Origin: Cyanobacteria bacterium PR.3.49
GTDB lineage: Bacteria > Cyanobacteriota > Vampirovibrionia > Obscuribacterales > Obscuribacteraceae
DNA length: 63,960 nucleotides
Assembly: GCA_013997645.1 (NCBI GenBank)
Contig: PNKB01000007.1
Span: 1 to 63,960, forward strand
Direction: 5' to 3'
The position numbers and the translations under genes were made by a program. Below, piece by piece: positions 23,611 through 32,394 of the stretch. Every line of letters begins with the position of its first letter. Position 1 is the stretch's first letter. The notes beneath the pieces are model-generated. The model did no database searches, was not told where the DNA came from, and worked only from the letters and a program-made list of their open reading frames with translations.

Positions 23611-25938
23611 ATGCTCCAGCCCATTGAGGCGAGACTCTTTGAAATCCTTGGCCGCCAGCAGCGGGCCCAAGAAGAACTTGACTTTGTCCGCAAGGCATAT
23701 GAATTTGCCTTCAAAAGTCACGACGGGCAAGTCCGCAAGTCGGAAGAGCCTTATATTATTCATCCGGTCGAAGTAGCCTGCCTGCTCTCCGAGCTCAATT
23801 GCGATTACCAGACCATAGCTGCCGGTCTCCTGCACGACGTCCTGGAAGATTGCGACGTCAAGCCGAAGGAGATGGAAGAGAAGTTCGGCAAGCCGGTACT
23901 CAAAATTGTCGAAGGTGTGACAAAGCTGGGCAAATTCAGCTTCAGCTCTAAAGAAGAAAGGCAAGCGGAGAATTTCCGCAAACTGATTGTGGCCATCGCT
24001 GAAGATGTGCGTGTTGTGCTCGTCAAGTTAGCCGACCGCCTTCATAATATGCGCACCATGGAGTATATGCTGCCTCGCAAACAGTGCGAGATTGCCAAAG
24101 AAACTCTGGAAATCTACGCCCCTCTGGCAAACCGTTTCGGTTTGGGTCGCATGAAGTGGGAGTTGGAAGACCTCGGGCTGAAATATCTGCATCCTGAAGA
24201 GTTCAATGATATTGAGCGTCTGGTGGCAGACACGCACTCCGAAAGGGACTACCTGATCGAGCAGGTGGTCGAAAAAATGCGCACCGAACTGGATAATCGC
24301 AGCATCCAGGCAGAAATTGTCGGTCGTCCCAAGCATTTCTTCGGCATCTGGAAGAAGATGAAGAAGCAGCAGAAGACGTTTGAAGAACTCTACGATGTGC
24401 TTGCTATCAGGGTTATCATCGACAGCAATCAAGACAAGAATTATTGCGAATTAAATGCCGATCCCGACACTCAAAAGTGCTACGAAGTGATGGGTCTGGT
24501 GCACGCGCTGTTCAAGCCGATCCCGGGCCGTTTTAAAGATTACATCGCCATGCCCAAGCCTAATAACTACCAATCGCTGCATACGGCGGTAGTGGGACCG
24601 AAAGGCAAGCCTGTAGAAATTCAGATTCGCACCAGACGCATGCACCACGTTGCTGAGTACGGGATTGCTGCTCACTGGGCGTACAAAGAGGCGGGAGATT
24701 CTGTCGTCGCCGACAGTCAGGACGATCAAAAACTGGCCTGGCTTAGACAGCTGGTTGATTGGCAGCAAGACCTGGCTGATGCGCAGGAATATCTCGACAC
24801 GGTGAAGATGGACCTTTTCGCCGATGAAGTTTTTGTCTTCAGCCCGCGCGGAGACGTCTACGATTTGCCGAAAGGCGCTACACCAATCGATTTTGCCTAT
24901 CGAGTCCATACCGATGTCGGTCACAAATGCATCGGCGCGCGCATTAACGATCGCATAGTCCCGCTCAATACGGCTATGAAAAACGGCGATATCGTCGAGA
25001 TCATCACCAGCAAAAATGCTCATCCGACCATGGACTGGCTTAACTTCGCCAAGACTCACAGCGCCAAGAGCCGCATTCGGCAGTGGTTTAAAAAGCACCA
25101 CAGAGAAGAGCACATCCAGCAAGGCCGTCAAATGCTCGAGGAGGAATTGGGCAAGGGCGCGCTCGATGAATTTCTCAAATCCGACAAAGTCAAGGAAGTT
25201 GGAAAACGGCTCAATATCACCGATCCTGATGACATTTTGGCGGCGGTCGGATATGGCGATCTGTCAGTCACGCAAGTGGTTAATCGCATCCGCGAGGGTG
25301 CCATCAAAGATCCGGTCGACAAGACTCTGGAAAAACTTTCCATTGGCGGGCAGCCGGCTAAGCAAAGCTCGATCGGCAGCCTGGGCGGATTGTTGCACCA
25401 TCTTGCCAAATGCTGTCAGCCTGTGCCGGGTGAGGAGATAATCGGCATAGTCACCAGGGGCAGTGGCATAGCAGTGCACAAATTTGATTGCGGCAACTTG
25501 CAGAAAGTGGATGCTGAACGATGCATGGCCGTCGACTGGTCTCCCGAAAGACATACCACATACCCTGCTGCGTTGACTATTGAGTGCCTGGATCGCATCG
25601 GCATTGCTCACGATATTTTGAAAAAAGTGTCCAATTTCGAAGTCAATTTGAGAGATCTGAAAGTTGAAACTCAAAGAGACAAGAAGACTGCCACCATCCA
25701 TTTGATAATGGAAGTGCTCGATATCGACCAGTTGACGCGTGTGGCACAATCCATAAGCCAGATAAGCGATGTTTTGCGTGTACAAAGAAAAGATCACCGC
25801 CGTCGCGGGCAAAATGGTTCACAGGCACAAACTGGCTCTGCTGCTGCGAAAACCAGCAATGTTACGCCGCTCACTTCTGCCAAAAATCGCAACGAAGAGT
25901 CCAAAGGCTCTCGCAAGCGCCAAAAAAAAGCCGAATGA
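23611..25938 (+). CDS. relA: (p)ppGpp synthetase/hydrolase (RelA/SpoT homologue)
   Basis: This enzyme makes and degrades the stringent-response alarmone (p)ppGpp. The ATG at 23611 is chosen because AGGAA lies 7 bases upstream. The 775 residues contain an intact HD hydrolase domain (HP at 51-52, LLHDVLEDC at 73-81, KLADRLHNMRTM), a synthetase domain (FGIWKKMKKQQ, NNYQSLHTAVVGP, EIQIRTRRMHHVAEYGIAAHWAYK), a TGS domain (VFVFSPRGDVYDLPKGATPIDFAY), a Cys-containing zinc-finger region (LAKCCQPVPGEEIIG) and a C-terminal ACT domain. Both activities should be present. rdgB starts within its last codons. Confidence 0.96.
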   Translation: MLQPIEARLFEILGRQQRAQEELDFVRKAYEFAFKSHDGQVRKSEEPYIIHPVEVACLLSELNCDYQTIAAGLLHDVLEDCDVKPKEMEEKFGKPVLKIVEGVTKLGKFSFSSKEERQAENFRKLIVAIAEDVRVVLVKLADRLHNMRTMEYMLPRKQCEIAKETLEIYAPLANRFGLGRMKWELEDLGLKYLHPEEFNDIERLVADTHSERDYLIEQVVEKMRTELDNRSIQAEIVGRPKHFFGIWKKMKKQQKTFEELYDVLAIRVIIDSNQDKNYCELNADPDTQKCYEVMGLVHALFKPIPGRFKDYIAMPKPNNYQSLHTAVVGPKGKPVEIQIRTRRMHHVAEYGIAAHWAYKEAGDSVVADSQDDQKLAWLRQLVDWQQDLADAQEYLDTVKMDLFADEVFVFSPRGDVYDLPKGATPIDFAYRVHTDVGHKCIGARINDRIVPLNTAMKNGDIVEIITSKNAHPTMDWLNFAKTHSAKSRIRQWFKKHHREEHIQQGRQMLEEELGKGALDEFLKSDKVKEVGKRLNITDPDDILAAVGYGDLSVTQVVNRIREGAIKDPVDKTLEKLSIGGQPAKQSSIGSLGGLLHHLAKCCQPVPGEEIIGIVTRGSGIAVHKFDCGNLQKVDAERCMAVDWSPERHTTYPAALTIECLDRIGIAHDILKKVSNFEVNLRDLKVETQRDKKTATIHLIMEVLDIDQLTRVAQSISQISDVLRVQRKDHRRRGQNGSQAQTGSAAAKTSNVTPLTSAKNRNEESKGSRKRQKKAE

Positions 25939-26522
25939 AATTAGTCTTGGCCACTCACAATCCGGGCAAAATTCGTGAATTTTCACAGATGGCGTCCGGG
26001 CTTGATATCGAGCTTTTGCCGATGCCGGACGACCTCGATCCCGAAGAGACCGGTTCTACATTTTTGGAAAACGCCATAATTAAGGCATGCGCAGCCGCTC
26101 AGGCCACCAATCTGCCAGCCGTTGCCGATGACTCCGGACTGGAAATCGAAGCCCTGGATGGGCGTCCCGGCATTCGATCGGCTCGTTATGTTGCCGGCAG
26201 CGATGCCGATCGCCGCCTAAAGATCTTAGAGGAAATGAGCTCAGTGCCTGAAGAAAAGCGCCAGGCGGCGTTTGTTTGCGCAATGGCACTCTGTTCTGCC
26301 GATGGCAAGGTGCTCAATACAACCGAGCAGCGTTGGCACGGCAGCATCGGTTATGAAGAACGGGGGCAAAACGGTTTCGGCTACGATCCGATTTTCAACC
26401 TTGCCGACAGAGACGAAACCTCAGCAATGATTACAAATGAAGAGAAAAATACTCTTTCCCATAGAGGACAGGCATGGCGCAAAATGCTTGAATTCATCAG
26501 GTCTGCCGAGATATCTGTGTAA
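25935..26522 (+). CDS. rdgB: XTP/dITP pyrophosphatase (Ham1/RdgB family)
   Basis: It hydrolyses non-canonical purine triphosphates (XTP, ITP, dITP) to monophosphates, keeping them out of nucleic acids. The 195 residues show LATHNPGKIREF (4-15), the acidic active site ADDSGLEIEALDGRPGIRSA, GFGYDPIF and a C-terminal SHRGQAW. It overlaps the relA stop by 4 bases (ATGA), so translation is coupled. Confidence 0.96.
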   Translation: MKLVLATHNPGKIREFSQMASGLDIELLPMPDDLDPEETGSTFLENAIIKACAAAQATNLPAVADDSGLEIEALDGRPGIRSARYVAGSDADRRLKILEEMSSVPEEKRQAAFVCAMALCSADGKVLNTTEQRWHGSIGYEERGQNGFGYDPIFNLADRDETSAMITNEEKNTLSHRGQAWRKMLEFIRSAEISV

Positions 26523-26638
26523 TTCGATTGTTGTCAAGAACATTCAAACTTTCCAAGGTGGGAAATTCTGCATAGGCCTGGCAGTTTTCAAGCTTTACCC
26601 TCTTAGTTGATGGGTTAGCCCACCGCGGGTCTAATCAA

Positions 26639-26947
26639 TTGATTTTTTCGGATGGTTTTTTCGGAGTTCTACAAAAGTTGACCGAGTCTTTCGTTTCCAA
26701 CGCCGCGTCACATGTGCCGAATGCAGCCGCTGCTGCAGGTGTTTCTCAGGAAACCCAGCCACCGGTCAATGCGGATGAGACTATCTCCTTCAGCCCGGAA
26801 GAAATGGACGCCCCTGCTCTCGATTGGCAGCCCGATGACTCGGCGCTCTTTCCGAATTTTGGTGTGGATCGCGCCAGAGAGCTCTTGATGTGGCTTATTA
26901 ATCTCGAGCTGAGATTGCCGCCTTACAGCGAAGTATCAGCGGCGTAG
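26639..26947 (+). CDS. Small hypothetical protein
   Basis: I do not recognise this protein. About 100 residues; the middle is acidic and Pro-rich (PVNADETISFSPEEMDAPALDW) and the end looks helical (ARELLMWLINLELRLPP). Third codon positions are G/C-rich as in neighbouring genes, which supports a real gene. The start is uncertain: the TTG at 26639 lies in a T-rich run, and a TTG at 26678 is an alternative. It sits between rdgB and the cytidine deaminase on the same strand. Confidence 0.5.
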   Translation: MIFSDGFFGVLQKLTESFVSNAASHVPNAAAAAGVSQETQPPVNADETISFSPEEMDAPALDWQPDDSALFPNFGVDRARELLMWLINLELRLPPYSEVSAA

Positions 26948-27006
26948 AGCCGGTCAAGTTCTCGTTCCCAATATGGTATGTTTCTCCTGTTCTTGCCACC
27001 CGGGGA

Positions 27007-27408
27007 GTGATCCGATTGGAGCGCCTGTCAGATTACAAAGCGCTGGTTTCCAGTGCAAAAGAAGCTGCTCGAGCGGCTTATGCTCCATATTCGAAGCTGG
27101 CGCAGGGTGCGGCTTTGCTGGCAGCCGACGGCAAAATCTACAAAGGCGCAAAAATGGAATGTGCAGCTTATAGCGGCAGCGTTTGTGCAGAAACCGCCGC
27201 GCTCGTTGCTGCAATCACGGACGGTGCAAGAAAGTTCAAGGCGATCGCCATTTATCCATTTGAATATCCTTGCGGCACCACTCGCCAGATGCTGGCCGAA
27301 TTCGGCATCGAGCTCGACATTCTAGTCGAACACCCGGATGGTCAAATTTCAGCAGTCAGTCTCAAAGATCTGCTGCCCTTGCACTTCGGTCCGGACAATT
27401 TGAGCTAA
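27007..27408 (+). CDS. Cytidine deaminase-like protein with altered zinc site
   Basis: The 133-residue protein matches homotetrameric cytidine deaminases (AAYAPYSK, GAALLA, VCAETAALVAAI, YPCGTTRQMLAEFGI). The catalytic CAE (C60, E62) and first Cys of the PCxxC motif (C89) are kept, but the second Cys is Thr (PCGTT, T92), and the ribose-binding stretch reads AKMECAAY instead of CNVENASY. A three-Cys zinc site is therefore incomplete, so activity or substrate may have changed. GTG start. It ends 2 bases before the peptide transporter. Confidence 0.8.
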   Translation: MIRLERLSDYKALVSSAKEAARAAYAPYSKLAQGAALLAADGKIYKGAKMECAAYSGSVCAETAALVAAITDGARKFKAIAIYPFEYPCGTTRQMLAEFGIELDILVEHPDGQISAVSLKDLLPLHFGPDNLS

Positions 27409-27410
27409 TC

Positions 27411-28841
27411 ATGTCAACGACGTTTGCAGAAGAAACAACTCCACCGAGCGACTCCAGTGCGCAAGATAATATGGGATTGTGGGGGCATCCAAGCGGTCTG
27501 ACCACGCTGTTTTTCACTGAATTGTGGGAACGCTTCAGCTATTACGGAATGCGCGCGATCCTGATGCTGTATATGGTGGCAGCGCTTGCCGACGGCGGCA
27601 TGGGTCTCGATACCAGAACTGCCGCCACCATATATGGTGTTTACACATCGAGTGTGTATGTAACTTCCATTCCTGGTGGTTTGATTGCCGACAAATTGCT
27701 CGGGGCTAAACTTAGCATTCTCATTGGCGGAAGCATCATTGCTCTTGGCCATTTCACGCTGGCCATTCATTCACAAATCGCCTTTTACGGCGGCCTGATT
27801 TTGATTATTCTCGGTACCGGTTTACTCAAGCCGAATATCAGCACTCTTCTGGGTAGTCTGTATTCTGCTGATGACGACCGGCGCGATGGAGGTTTTTCCA
27901 TCTTTTACATGGGCATCAATATTGGTGCCGCTCTTTCTCCGCTTGTTTGCGGATATCTGGCGCAAAGCGAGCAATTTAAAGCATTCATAGCCGGTTATGG
28001 ATTCAAGCCTTCCGACAGCTGGCACTTTGGATTTGCCGCCGCAGGCGTCGGTATGATTATTGGTCTTGCCCATTTTCTTTTTCAATATAAAAGACTGGGC
28101 AGCAAAGGCGCTCGACCGCTGGGAGCGAAAGCGGCAGCTTCTCCGGATGCAGGCAGTGCGTCCGCCCCTGTCAAGGAAGCAAAAATTCCGCTCACCAAGC
28201 AGGAATGGAGCCGGCTTGGTGCGATTGCTATTCTCTTTTGTTTTGCGGCGTTCTTCTGGGCCGTTTATGAACAGGACGGCTCCAGCCTTAATCTGTTTGC
28301 CGATCGTCTGACCGACTGTTCTTTTTTTGGCTGGAAATTTCCTTCCAGCTGGTTTCAAACTTTGCCTGCAGTGTATTGCATAATTCTGGCGCCGACATTT
28401 TCTCTTCTCTGGATAAAACTCGGTCATAGACAGCCTTCCAGCCCAGCCAAATTCGCCATTGGCTTGGCGCTTCTCGGTGCAGGGATAGCGGTTATGGTGC
28501 CGGCGTCTCTACTGGCCGCTCAGGGAAAAGTCGGTCCATATTGGCTTGTCTTCTCGTATTTATTGCAGGTGTTGGGTGAGATGTGTTTGAGTCCGGTTGG
28601 TTTGTCCACCGTGACAAAACTGGCCCCGGCGCGTTTTGCCAGCAGCACCATGGGCATGTGGATGCTGGCCACTGCCTGTGGAAATTTTCTCGCCGGCTAC
28701 CTGGCCGGATTTTTCAACGAAAACAGCACCACCACATTGATTACGATGTTCGGCTTCATGGGCGGTTTTCTCTTTTTAGCCGCCGCAATTCTCTGGTCTT
28801 TGACGCCACTGGTTCGTAAACTGATGAGTGGAATCAGATAG
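27411..28841 (+). CDS. Proton-dependent oligopeptide transporter (POT/PTR2 family)
   Basis: This major-facilitator protein imports di- and tripeptides with protons. From the ATG at 27411 it has 476 residues, about 12-14 helices and the POT signature ELWERFSYYGMRAILMLYM (37-55), including the ExxERF proton-coupling motif, followed by the GGLIADKLLGAK loop and FSIFYMGINIGAALSPLVCGYLA. The frame stays open upstream to 27270, but that part lies inside the deaminase gene and is a shadow. Confidence 0.94.
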   Translation: MSTTFAEETTPPSDSSAQDNMGLWGHPSGLTTLFFTELWERFSYYGMRAILMLYMVAALADGGMGLDTRTAATIYGVYTSSVYVTSIPGGLIADKLLGAKLSILIGGSIIALGHFTLAIHSQIAFYGGLILIILGTGLLKPNISTLLGSLYSADDDRRDGGFSIFYMGINIGAALSPLVCGYLAQSEQFKAFIAGYGFKPSDSWHFGFAAAGVGMIIGLAHFLFQYKRLGSKGARPLGAKAAASPDAGSASAPVKEAKIPLTKQEWSRLGAIAILFCFAAFFWAVYEQDGSSLNLFADRLTDCSFFGWKFPSSWFQTLPAVYCIILAPTFSLLWIKLGHRQPSSPAKFAIGLALLGAGIAVMVPASLLAAQGKVGPYWLVFSYLLQVLGEMCLSPVGLSTVTKLAPARFASSTMGMWMLATACGNFLAGYLAGFFNENSTTTLITMFGFMGGFLFLAAAILWSLTPLVRKLMSGIR

Positions 28842-28843
28842 GG

Positions 28844-28857
28844 AACGCACGTGCGTT
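28844..28857. promoter_or_regulatory. 14-base perfect palindrome after the peptide transporter
   Basis: AACGCACGTGCGTT lies 3 bases after the transporter stop. With no T run it is a poor terminator, though the stem could block RNA decay. Confidence 0.3.
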
Positions 28858-28874
28858 GCCACTAAATATGGTGA

Positions 28875-28913
28875 CAAACAAAAATACCGTCCAGATTGCT
28901 CTGCGACGGTATT
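28875..28913 (-). terminator. Rho-independent terminator, minus strand
   Basis: AATACCGTC/GACGGTATT, a 9-bp stem (28883-28913) with a 13-base loop, is followed on the minus strand by TTTGTTTG. No protein gene lies upstream on that strand in the interval, which points to an RNA gene. Confidence 0.7.
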
Positions 28914-29088
28914 CAAGCTACTGCCTGACTGCCCTTTGCGTTAGGGCTCAGTATTTCAATGCACTTCAGTCAGTCCTTCATGCATAGCGGGCTCGCTTGC
29001 TACTGTGTCCGATCAGCGCCGACCTGACGTTTCTACAAGGCCCCTCGGCTCAAAGCACTCAACATTTAAGTGAGCACTCACCGTTGAT
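28883..29088 (-). ncRNA. Candidate structured non-coding RNA, about 200 bases
   Basis: Bounded by a minus-strand promoter-like sequence and a terminator, with no open frame of note. Internal hairpins include GCCCT/AGGGC enclosed by CTGACTG/CAGTCAG (about 28921-28973). Size fits 6S RNA, but I could not match 6S, tmRNA, RNase P or SRP core motifs, so the class is open. Confidence 0.4.
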
Positions 29089-29094
29089 GCATTT

Positions 29095-29122
29095 AGTTTA
29101 CCGCCTCGGCGCGTATGCTCAA
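29095..29122 (-). promoter_or_regulatory. Promoter-like sequence for the candidate RNA
   Basis: On the minus strand TTGAGC (29117-29122) and TAAACT (29095-29100) are 16 bases apart, four of six matches each. Predicted start near 29088. Confidence 0.4.
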
Positions 29123-29425
29123 GTACCCCATTGAACATTTTAGAGTTCTATTCTTGGCAAGATTGAGATGCAGTGCGGATATAGGACTTGCTTTGCCGAT
29201 TAGATTAACAAGCGCTCGGGCCCTTTGTTCTGTCTGAATAATTCCGATCGCATGCTGAAAGTATCTACGGTTGTATATCTTTGACGCATCTGAAAGTTAT
29301 TGTTTTGAACTTCTGGATCGATTAATAAATACGACGGATGTCCCGATTTCGCGGTCCCTGGTGGTTTTTGGCGATAAAATAGCGTTTTTCCGCCCGGCAA
29401 GACCGTCAAAGAGGCAGCTTTTCTC

Positions 29426-31009
29426 ATGGGATACAACGATTTAAGAGCTTTCATCGAGGAATTGGACCGGCACGGTGAGCTGATAAGGATAGACGCGCGC
29501 GTTTCTGCAGATTTGGAAATCGCTGAAATAACCGATAGGGTCAGCAAAGCAAACGACGGTTCGAACAAAGCGTTGCTCTTCACCAATGTTGAAGGCTACG
29601 ACATGCCAGTCTTGATCAACGCTTTTGGCTCCATGAAGCGCATCTGCCTGGCTCTGGAAACTGAAAGTCTCGATGATATCGCCGAGCGCATCCGCCATTT
29701 GATCAAACCGAAAGTACCCGAGAATTTCCTCGAGAAATTGGCTCTGCTTCCCACTTTGATGGATGTAGCCAAATTTCCGCCCAAGCTTTCCAGCGGACCT
29801 GCTCCCTGCCAGGAAGTGGTCATCACAGATCCTAATGAGCCCATGCTGGACAAGTTACCCATTATCAAATGTTGGCCTGAAGATGCAGGCGCCTTTGTCA
29901 CTCTAGGAGTAGTTATAACTCGTGATCCAAAAACAGGTATACGAAACCTGGGCGTATACAGGCTTCAGAAGTACGAAAACAATCTGACCGGAATGCACTG
30001 GCATAAGCACCATGACGGCGCCAAACACTTCGAAGAGTCTCGGCGAGATTCTCGCGGCGAATGGACAGAAAAATCACGAGGTACCGAGCCGCCGAATTAC
30101 GGTACTTTCTTCGACGAAAAAGAGGTAAAGAAAGCCAGCAATAGATTGGAAGTGGCAATTGTGCTCGGTTCTGACCCGGCTGTCACATATGCTGCTACTG
30201 CTCCTCTGCCGCCGGATATAGATGAGCTTCTATTTGCTGGATTCTTGAGACAAAGTCCTGTAAAACTCACTAAGTGCAAAACAATAGACTTAGAAGTACC
30301 TGCTAATGCAGAAATAGTAATTGAAGGTTATGTCGAACAGTCTGAGTTAAGAGAAGAGGGCCCATTCGGTGATCACACCGGGTTTTACAGCTTGGCCGGC
30401 CTTTTCCCTGTATTGCATGTGACAGCAGTAACTCATAGAAAAAATCCTATATATCAAACAACAATAGTAGGAATTCCTCCTCAAGAAGACTGTTATCTAG
30501 GCAAAGCTACAGAACGTATATTCCTGCCTATGGTTCAAATGCTGGTTCCGGAGATCGTGGATATGAACCTTCCGTGGGAAGGTGTTTTCCACAACTGTGT
30601 AATTCTCGCGATCGATAAGCGTTTTCCAGGCCATGCCAAAAAGGTCATGAGCGCACTTTGGGGCTTAGGGCAGCTAATGTTCACTAAGTTCGCCATAGTC
30701 CTGGACAAAGACGTTGATGTTCAGAATCTGTCTCAAGTGGCTTTGCACGTCTTTGGCAATACAGATCCTAAACGAGACATGATGTTTGTCGAAGGTCCGC
30801 TGGATATTCTCGACCACGCCTGCCCACTTTTGGGCTATGGCAGTAAAGTTGGCATCGATGCCACCCGCAAATGGCGCGCCGAAGGGTTTGAGCGAGATTG
30901 GCCAAAACCTCTGGAAATGTGCGAAGATGTCAAGAAGGTGGTGTCTACCCGGTGGGAGGAGTACGGCATAAGCGCCGTAGCGCGCCCACCTGCGGCGATT
31001 AAGCGCTAA
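29426..31009 (+). CDS. UbiD-family decarboxylase, probably menaquinone biosynthesis
   Basis: This 527-residue UbiD-family enzyme decarboxylates unsaturated or aromatic acids with prenylated FMN. Motifs: the N-terminal MGYNDLRAFIEELDRHGELIRID, GVYRLQ and MHWHKHHDGA for cofactor and metal binding, then EGPFGDHTGFYS with the acidic catalytic residues. mqnA and mqnE in this window suggest it is the decarboxylase of the futalosine route (MqnL/MqnP type), though ubiquinone-type UbiD cannot be excluded by sequence alone. No UbiX/flavin prenyltransferase partner is in the window. Confidence 0.87.
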   Translation: MGYNDLRAFIEELDRHGELIRIDARVSADLEIAEITDRVSKANDGSNKALLFTNVEGYDMPVLINAFGSMKRICLALETESLDDIAERIRHLIKPKVPENFLEKLALLPTLMDVAKFPPKLSSGPAPCQEVVITDPNEPMLDKLPIIKCWPEDAGAFVTLGVVITRDPKTGIRNLGVYRLQKYENNLTGMHWHKHHDGAKHFEESRRDSRGEWTEKSRGTEPPNYGTFFDEKEVKKASNRLEVAIVLGSDPAVTYAATAPLPPDIDELLFAGFLRQSPVKLTKCKTIDLEVPANAEIVIEGYVEQSELREEGPFGDHTGFYSLAGLFPVLHVTAVTHRKNPIYQTTIVGIPPQEDCYLGKATERIFLPMVQMLVPEIVDMNLPWEGVFHNCVILAIDKRFPGHAKKVMSALWGLGQLMFTKFAIVLDKDVDVQNLSQVALHVFGNTDPKRDMMFVEGPLDILDHACPLLGYGSKVGIDATRKWRAEGFERDWPKPLEMCEDVKKVVSTRWEEYGISAVARPPAAIKR

Positions 31010-31046
31010 ACGCGTTGTAAAGAGATATTTTTTTTCGAAAAACGTG

Positions 31047-31135
31047 TTGAAACTCTGTTAATCGTGGCATAAGACCTGTACGGACCCCTAGTTTGCACGG
31101 GGTCGACAAACCGCTCTAACGAGCGGTGGTCTTTT
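31047..31135 (+). promoter_or_regulatory. Promoter and two-hairpin leader before the S41 protease
   Basis: TTGAAA (31047-31052) and TAAGAC (31070-31075), 17 bases apart, predict a start near 31082. The RNA would begin with hairpin GACCCC/GGGGTC (31083-31104), then ACCGCTC/GAGCGGT (31110-31127) followed by TGGTCTTTT. The second hairpin may terminate the ubiD-family transcript or act as an attenuator. Confidence 0.4.
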
Positions 31136-31164
31136 CATACACTTTTCGCCTGGTGTGGTTCCCT

Positions 31165-32370
31165 ATGAAACACGTTAAGCGCATTAGCGCTTTGTTTTTG
31201 TCTGCATTTTTTGTCGTTTCGATGCTCTACCAGCCCGCCTCTGGTCACAGATCGCAGCCGGTGGAAATTTACCATCGTGCCTGGCAGCTCGTGAAAGATA
31301 ACTACTTCGACGCCAATTTCGCAGGCAAAAACTGGGGCGAGTACGAGCACAAGTACGACAACCAGATTCACACCAACGCTGATGCGTTCCGCTACATCAA
31401 GGCGATGCTCGAAACGCTCAACGACCCATACACCCGCTTCCTCGACCCGCGCGCCTTTCAGGACGAAAACGATGCAATCGACGCACGCATCGTCGGCATC
31501 GGCGTCAACCTGCAGCAGAAGGAGAGCCACCTCATCGTCACCCGCACTATCGAAGGTGGACCAGCTGAAACTGCAGGCATGAGAGCCAAAGACGAAATCG
31601 TTGAAATCGACGGTTCAAACGCAGTTGGCATCACCCCCGAGCAAGCCGCCGAAAAAATCCGCGGCAAGGCCGGCACCCCAGTTCAAATCACAACCAAGCG
31701 TCAGGATGAAACAAGAAAGTTCACCATAGTAAGACAAGAAATTGCTATCCATGCGGTTTCAACCAAAATTCTCGAAGGCGGAAAAATCGGTCATATCACT
31801 CTTTCCACCTTCATCTCCAACGACGCTTCCAAAGAGTTTCGTGCCGCATTGGCTAAAACAGCTAACTGCGACGGGTTGATAGTCGACCTCAGAGATAACC
31901 CCGGCGGATTGCTCTCAAACGCCCTTGAAATAGCCGACATGCTCCTCGAAAAAGGCACCATCGTCAGCACCATCAGCCGTCATGGACGTCACGCCGATGT
32001 GGCATCCGGCGATCCTGTCACCAAGCAGCCGATCGTAGTTCTGGTTGATGAAGAGAGTGCCAGCGCCAGCGAAATTCTCGCCGGAGCATTGAAAGACAAC
32101 CATCGTGCAAAAATCATCGGCACCAACACCTACGGTAAAGGTCTGGTTCAGGAAATCAACCGCCTTCCCGGTGGTGCAGCGATTCACATCACGGTTTCGA
32201 AGTACCTCACACCGGATGGCATCGACATCAACAAGAAAGGTGTCATACCGGACATCGAATGCAAGGCTGACAAAGACGGACAAGACCTGGCGGCCATGGG
32301 CGCTCTGAAAGCTCAAATTGCCAGCTTGAAAAAACCGGTCAGAACCAGCAATCTCAGTTTCAGCAAGTAA
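31165..32370 (+). CDS. S41 family C-terminal processing protease
   Basis: This is a secreted carboxy-terminal processing protease (CtpA/Tsp type). The ATG at 31165 (MKHVKRISALFLSAFFVV) gives a clean signal peptide; a longer start at 31126 is disfavoured. Order: signal, helical N-terminal region (YHRAWQLVKDNYFD, LNDPYTRFLDP), a PDZ domain (GIGVNLQQ, AGMRAKDEIVEIDG), and the Ser/Lys catalytic region (LIVDLRDNPGGLL, DEESASASEILAGALKD, NTYGKGLVQ). Both the SASASE serine and the lysine are kept. It acts in the periplasm, and may process the two secreted proteins encoded just downstream (inference). Confidence 0.94.
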   Translation: MKHVKRISALFLSAFFVVSMLYQPASGHRSQPVEIYHRAWQLVKDNYFDANFAGKNWGEYEHKYDNQIHTNADAFRYIKAMLETLNDPYTRFLDPRAFQDENDAIDARIVGIGVNLQQKESHLIVTRTIEGGPAETAGMRAKDEIVEIDGSNAVGITPEQAAEKIRGKAGTPVQITTKRQDETRKFTIVRQEIAIHAVSTKILEGGKIGHITLSTFISNDASKEFRAALAKTANCDGLIVDLRDNPGGLLSNALEIADMLLEKGTIVSTISRHGRHADVASGDPVTKQPIVVLVDEESASASEILAGALKDNHRAKIIGTNTYGKGLVQEINRLPGGAAIHITVSKYLTPDGIDINKKGVIPDIECKADKDGQDLAAMGALKAQIASLKKPVRTSNLSFSK

Positions 32371-32394
32371 TACTGATTTTGAAAGGATGGAATC

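Larger units (their letters stand above)
28842..29425. other. 584-base non-coding interval with a probable minus-strand RNA
   Basis: No gene-like frame is seen. It holds a 14-base palindrome (28844-28857), a minus-strand terminator (28875-28913), a candidate RNA (28883-29088) and its promoter (29095-29122). From 29123 to 29425 I see nothing clear apart from the leader of the ubiD-family gene. Confidence 0.6.

Noticed and set aside
24451..25131. 226-codon minus-strand frame
   Set aside because: Antisense to the synthetase and TGS domains of relA.
28883..29088. SRP RNA, tmRNA or RNase P RNA
   Set aside because: A GTCAGGTC stretch recalls SRP RNA, but the GGAA loop and AGCAG bulge are not in place. 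No tmRNA tag frame with a tRNA-like end and no RNase P core was found.
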